Positions 31,214 to 34,204 of a stretch of 34,204 bases of DNA are shown here, one piece after another. The stretch covers positions 1-34,204 of the forward strand of contig JBKPDL010000089.1 of NCBI GenBank assembly GCA_046727855.1. Reading direction: 5' to 3'. The notes under the pieces were generated by a model that did not search any database, was not told the origin of the DNA, and saw nothing but the letters and a program-made list of their open reading frames with translations. The DNA is from DASPWV01 sp046727855 (lineage in GTDB: Bacteria; Acidobacteriota; Vicinamibacteria; Vicinamibacterales; UBA2999). Numbering within the stretch: position 1 is the stretch's first letter; the number at the start of each line of letters is the position of its first letter. The position numbers and the translations under genes were made by a program.

Positions 31214-31303
31214 TTGTAGATTTGAGATTGCAGATTGAAGATCGGATTGATGGATTGGTCTTGAGTCTCGGAATCACATCGGCAAACGATCATCGTCAAT
31301 CCG
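31212..31303. repeat. GATTGNA heptamer array with inverted arm
   Basis: Beginning inside the MFS TGA stop, the sequence reads GATTGTA, GATTTGA, GATTGCA, GATTGAA, GATCGGA (31212-31246). Further on, CGGATTGA (31243-31250) pairs with TCAATCCG (31296-31303). This fills the gap before recQ. Confidence 0.65.
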
Positions 31304-31310
31304 TAATCGC

Positions 31311-33176
31311 ATGACCTGCACCGAAGCGCTGTTGCATGTCCTTGACGAGCACTGGGGCTATAGCTCCTTCCGCCCGCATCAACGCGAGGCGATGGCCGCC
31401 GTGCTCGACGGGCGTGATTCGCTCGTCGTTCTGCCGACGGGCGGCGGCAAGTCGCTTTGTTTCCAGGCGCCAGCGCTGCTGCGCGATGGTCTGGCGCTGG
31501 TCGTATCGCCGCTGATTTCGCTAATGAAGGATCAGGTCGACACCCTCGTCGCCAATGGCGTTGCCGCGGCCTGTTACAACAGCACGCTGTCATCGAGCGA
31601 GCGGGCCGCGGTGGTATCGGGCATTCGTGACGGGCGATATCGACTGCTCTACGTCGCACCCGAGCGTCTCGTCGGCGATGGCGGCGAAGGATTCGTGTCG
31701 CTCGTTGCATCAAGGCGCGTGAGCTTCGTTGCCATCGACGAAGCGCATTGCATCAGCCAGTGGGGACACGACTTCAGGCCGGAATACCGTCAGCTCCGGC
31801 AGCTTCGTCAGCGCCTACCCGCGGTCAGTTTCCACGCGTTCACGGCCACTGCCACTGCTCGCGTGCGGCGTGACATCGTGTCCGAGCTCGGCCTCGCCAA
31901 CGCGCTCGAGCTCGTGGGCTCGTTTGATCGACCGAACCTCGTTTACCGCGTGCTGCCGCGCGCCAACCTGAAACGGCAGATCCTCGATGTCCTCGAGCGG
32001 CATCGCGGCGAGGCCGGCATTGTCTATTGCACCTCGCGGAAAGATGTCGACGCGCTTGCGGCGTGGCTCGTCGAGCAGGCCTATCGCGCGCGGCCGTACC
32101 ATGCCGGACTCGACGATCGACGGCGTCATGACAACCAGGATGCCTTCCTCAACGAGGAGGTCGACATCATCGTGGCTACAGTGGCCTTCGGGATGGGCAT
32201 CGACCGATCGGACGTACGGTTCGTCGTTCACGCCGGTGCGCCGCAGTCGCTCGAGCACTACCAGCAGGAGTCGGGACGCGCCGGCCGCGACGGACTCGGA
32301 GCGGAATGCGTGCTCGTGTACTCGGCGACGGATTTTCTCAAGTGGCGTGTCATGCTGGAGCGGAACGGCGAGCTCAGCGAAGAACGGCGCAGCCTGCTGC
32401 GCGACATGGAGCGCTACGCCGCCCGCGTCGGCTGTCGCCATCGCCACATCATCAGCTATTTTGGCCAGACCTACGATCGCGATCGATGCAGCGCGTGCGA
32501 TTACTGCCTAGGAGAACTGGAAGCTGCCGGCGACCCGGTGACGCTTGCGCGCAAAGTGCTGTCGGCGGTTGCGCGCGTGGGGCAGCGCTTTGGAGCCGCG
32601 CATGTGACCAACGTGCTGCGTGGCAGCGACGCCGAAGGCGTGCGCGCGCGCGGACACGACCGGCTCAGCACGTTCGGCCTGCTCAAGGAAGCGACGATCG
32701 ACGAAGTCCGCGGCTACATCGATCAACTGCTTGCTCACGGGTTGCTGCAGCAAACCGACGAAGCTTATCCGGTGTTGCAGTTGACGCAATCCGGGGCGGC
32801 GCTGCTCAAGGATCCTGCCAGCTTTGCCGATCTCTCGCTGTCGCGTCAGCGGCGTCCCGCAAAAGGCACGACATTGCCGCGCGGTGTGCAAGACGAGTCG
32901 TGGGACGGCGTCGATCGCGCGCTGTTCGAACAACTCCGGAGCATGCGACTGCAGCTGGCGCGTACGCGCGGCGTTCCGCCCTACGTGATCTTTCACGACG
33001 CGACGCTGCGCGACCTGGCTCGGCGCAAGCCACGATCGCTCGAGCAATTGCATGCCGTTTACGGGATGGGCGCGCGAAAGATCGAGCTGCTTGGTTCCGC
33101 GGTGCTCGACACGATCCGATCGTTTTCCGGTGGCCGCCATAGTGAAGCACATAATGGCGGACCTTCCCTGGCCTGA
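31311..33176 (+). CDS. recQ: RecQ ATP-dependent DNA helicase
   Basis: A 3'-5' helicase of recombination repair and stalled-fork processing, 621 residues. Walker A TGGGKS is at 43-48, DEAH with ISQWGHDFRPEY at 143-159 and motif VI QESGRAGRDG at 319-328. The zinc-binding cysteines are C375, C393, C396 and C399 (CSACDYC). A winged-helix region (about 405-520) with VLRGSDAEGVRARGHDRLSTFG follows, and an HRDC domain at about 535-605. The ATG at 31311 is supported by TEALLHVLDEHWGYSSFRPHQREA. The last 16 residues (SGGRHSEAHNGG...) and stop come from an inverted repeat (33134-33213), so the tail is probably not conserved. Confidence 0.96.
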   Translation: MTCTEALLHVLDEHWGYSSFRPHQREAMAAVLDGRDSLVVLPTGGGKSLCFQAPALLRDGLALVVSPLISLMKDQVDTLVANGVAAACYNSTLSSSERAAVVSGIRDGRYRLLYVAPERLVGDGGEGFVSLVASRRVSFVAIDEAHCISQWGHDFRPEYRQLRQLRQRLPAVSFHAFTATATARVRRDIVSELGLANALELVGSFDRPNLVYRVLPRANLKRQILDVLERHRGEAGIVYCTSRKDVDALAAWLVEQAYRARPYHAGLDDRRRHDNQDAFLNEEVDIIVATVAFGMGIDRSDVRFVVHAGAPQSLEHYQQESGRAGRDGLGAECVLVYSATDFLKWRVMLERNGELSEERRSLLRDMERYAARVGCRHRHIISYFGQTYDRDRCSACDYCLGELEAAGDPVTLARKVLSAVARVGQRFGAAHVTNVLRGSDAEGVRARGHDRLSTFGLLKEATIDEVRGYIDQLLAHGLLQQTDEAYPVLQLTQSGAALLKDPASFADLSLSRQRRPAKGTTLPRGVQDESWDGVDRALFEQLRSMRLQLARTRGVPPYVIFHDATLRDLARRKPRSLEQLHAVYGMGARKIELLGSAVLDTIRSFSGGRHSEAHNGGPSLA

Positions 33177-33213
33177 GCGACTCGCAAAGCAACGGAGTCG
33201 AAGGCAGGTCCGC
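33134..33213. repeat. nested inverted repeat covering the recQ 3' end
   Basis: Three nested or adjacent arms are visible. CCGCCAT (33134-33140) pairs with ATGGCGG (33154-33160), GCGGACCT (33157-33164) with AGGTCCGC (33206-33213), and CGACTC (33178-33183) with GAGTCG (33195-33200). The first hairpin lies in the recQ coding sequence; the second spans its stop codon. The element ends eight bases before the next ATG. It looks like a small non-autonomous repeat (MITE/REP-like) that became the gene end. Confidence 0.7.
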
Positions 33214-33221
33214 GATGATCT

Positions 33222-34049
33222 ATGAACATCGATCAAGAGATCGCCCGTCTCTACCAGCTGCCGCTCAAGGAGTTCACGCCGGCGCGCAACGCGCTCGCCA
33301 AACAGGTTCGAGGCGCCGACGCCACTCGTGTGCGCACCTTGCAGAAGCCGACTGTCCCTGCCTGGGCTGTCAATCAGTTGTACTGGCGCGAACGCCCCCT
33401 CTACGATGAGGTGATCGAGGCGGCGGAACGCCTGCGCACGGCGCACCGCTCGGTCCTGGCAGGCAAATCCGCCGACCTGCACAAGGCAGAATCGGCGCAT
33501 CGCGATGCCGTGCGAGCCGCGGCTAAACGACTTCGCGAAATCCTGTCTGAAGCCGGCGAATCCGCGTCACCAGCCAACCTCACAGCGATTGGCGAAACGC
33601 TCGAGGCGCTGCCGGCAACGGATGAGGCCGCAGGCCTGTTGACGCGTCCGCTGAAGCGCATGGGGTTTGAGGCCCTGTCAGGCGTGCCGCCGCGTCCGGC
33701 GGGGACGCCGCCCGCGCGCAGTTTGTCGCTGGTCAGCAGTCGCGAGCGGGCGAAGGCACCAGCCAAGCCTGAGATTTCACCCGCCAGGCAACGCGAGATC
33801 GATGAGGTCGAAATGCGGCTGCGAACGGCGCAGACGGAAGAGCGTCAATTGCAGGCAGAAATCGAACGCGGGCGCCGCGAGGTGGAACGCGCGGAACGCG
33901 AAGAGGCGCGGGCGCGCCAGGAGCTTGCGGAGTCGAGTGACAAGCTGAAAGAAGTTCGCGCGGCGCAGGCGGCCAGAGAGAAGGCACGCGACGCCGCCGA
34001 ACGCGAGCAGAAGAAGCTCGAAGAGCGTCTCGAGAAGCTCAGGCCGTAG
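33222..34049 (+). CDS. coiled-coil protein of unknown function
   Basis: A 275-residue soluble protein. The N-terminal 130 residues (MNIDQEIARLYQLPLKEFTP, then ARNALAKQVRGADATRVRTLQKPTVPAWAVNQL) match a widespread but uncharacterised family whose hallmark is ARNALA...L(R/Q)KP(S/T)..AWAVNQL. Residues 150-185 are a Pro/Ala/Arg linker, and 186-275 form an uninterrupted charged coiled coil rich in Glu, Arg, Lys and Ala. There is no signal peptide, membrane segment or catalytic motif. It starts 45 bases after recQ, eight bases past the inverted repeat, and its stop is immediately followed by a heptamer array. A structural or nucleoid-associated role is possible but unproven. Confidence 0.8.
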   Translation: MNIDQEIARLYQLPLKEFTPARNALAKQVRGADATRVRTLQKPTVPAWAVNQLYWRERPLYDEVIEAAERLRTAHRSVLAGKSADLHKAESAHRDAVRAAAKRLREILSEAGESASPANLTAIGETLEALPATDEAAGLLTRPLKRMGFEALSGVPPRPAGTPPARSLSLVSSRERAKAPAKPEISPARQREIDEVEMRLRTAQTEERQLQAEIERGRREVERAEREEARARQELAESSDKLKEVRAAQAAREKARDAAEREQKKLEERLEKLRP

Positions 34050-34189
34050 AAAGTTCAAAGTTCAAAGTTCAAAGTTCAAGTTAGTTGGCAAGTTGAGCAG
34101 TTGCGAAGTCCACTTTGAACTGTCTACTTTCACACTAACTTTGAACTTTGAACTTTGAACTTTGAACTTTGAACTTTGAACTTTGAACT
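34050..34189. repeat. AAAGTTC/AACTTTG heptamer arrays in inverted orientation
   Basis: Directly after the preceding stop codon come four copies of AAAGTTC plus AAG (34050-34080). A degenerate 56-bp middle follows, then seven copies of AACTTTG plus AACT (34137-34189). The left 30 bases are perfectly complementary to part of the right array. The unit is the same as in the array at 20632. Confidence 0.9.
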
Positions 34190-34204
34190 CCCGGAGCATG
34201 ACAC

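Noticed and set aside
27291..33176. Anti-phage defence island (nuclease, ligase, helicase)
   Set aside because: All are recognised housekeeping DNA-repair families, with no sensor or effector module and no mobile context.
34050..34189. CRISPR-like array
   Set aside because: The repeats are 7 bp without spacers, and no cas gene is present.

Overview
The window is a dense, high-GC bacterial chromosome segment with a Gram-negative envelope signature: an Omp85 outer-membrane protein, a TamB-like protein, a SurA-like chaperone and lipoproteins. Gene content, GC-rich codon use and abundant REP-like palindromes and short tandem repeats suggest an Acidobacteriota lineage (Vicinamibacteria-like). That placement is inference from general familiarity and was not computed. 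There are no rRNA, tRNA, CRISPR, phage or transposase genes.

Layout. Bases 1-2660: an APC amino acid permease cut by the window edge, then on the minus strand a small membrane protein and a secreted PEGA-domain protein. Bases 2829-8355 (+): a tightly packed run of hslV, hslU, an FN3 lipoprotein, an FAH-family enzyme and an acyl-CoA carboxyltransferase beta subunit, several overlapping by a few bases. Bases 8356-8700: a cluster of GC-rich palindromes. Bases 8701-18426 (+): biotin carboxylase, biotin carrier protein, a TamB-like protein, an Omp85 protein with about seven POTRA repeats and a SurA-like chaperone. The carboxylase genes thus run directly into an outer-membrane assembly cluster. A CPBP protease gene (-) closes this block.

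Bases 19252-22826 (+): an NtrC-type response regulator, an NtrB-type sensor kinase and a proline-rich lipoprotein. Regulator and kinase are separated by a heptamer-repeat array that can form a 25-bp perfect hairpin just upstream of the kinase start. Bases 22827-26257: a long leader with two well-spaced NrdR boxes, then the B12-dependent ribonucleotide reductase nrdJ. Bases 26416-29920 (-): MBL-fold exonuclease, ATP-dependent DNA ligase, a DUF2089 regulator and a SHOCT-like protein; a dyad overlaps the regulator's promoter. Bases 29948-34049 (+): an MFS exporter, recQ and a coiled-coil protein of unknown function. The window ends in another heptamer array.

The most unusual material is non-coding: heptanucleotide arrays that begin at or next to stop codons, REP-type palindromes inside the nrdJ and ligase reading frames, a nested inverted repeat that supplies the last codons and stop of recQ, and a recurring arrangement in which a -10-like hexamer lies 6-8 nt before the start codon with no Shine-Dalgarno, suggesting many leaderless transcripts. 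I did not find a clearly new multi-gene system. The best candidates for new biology are the repeat-mediated control of the two-component pair and the DUF2089/SHOCT-like pair with its operator.
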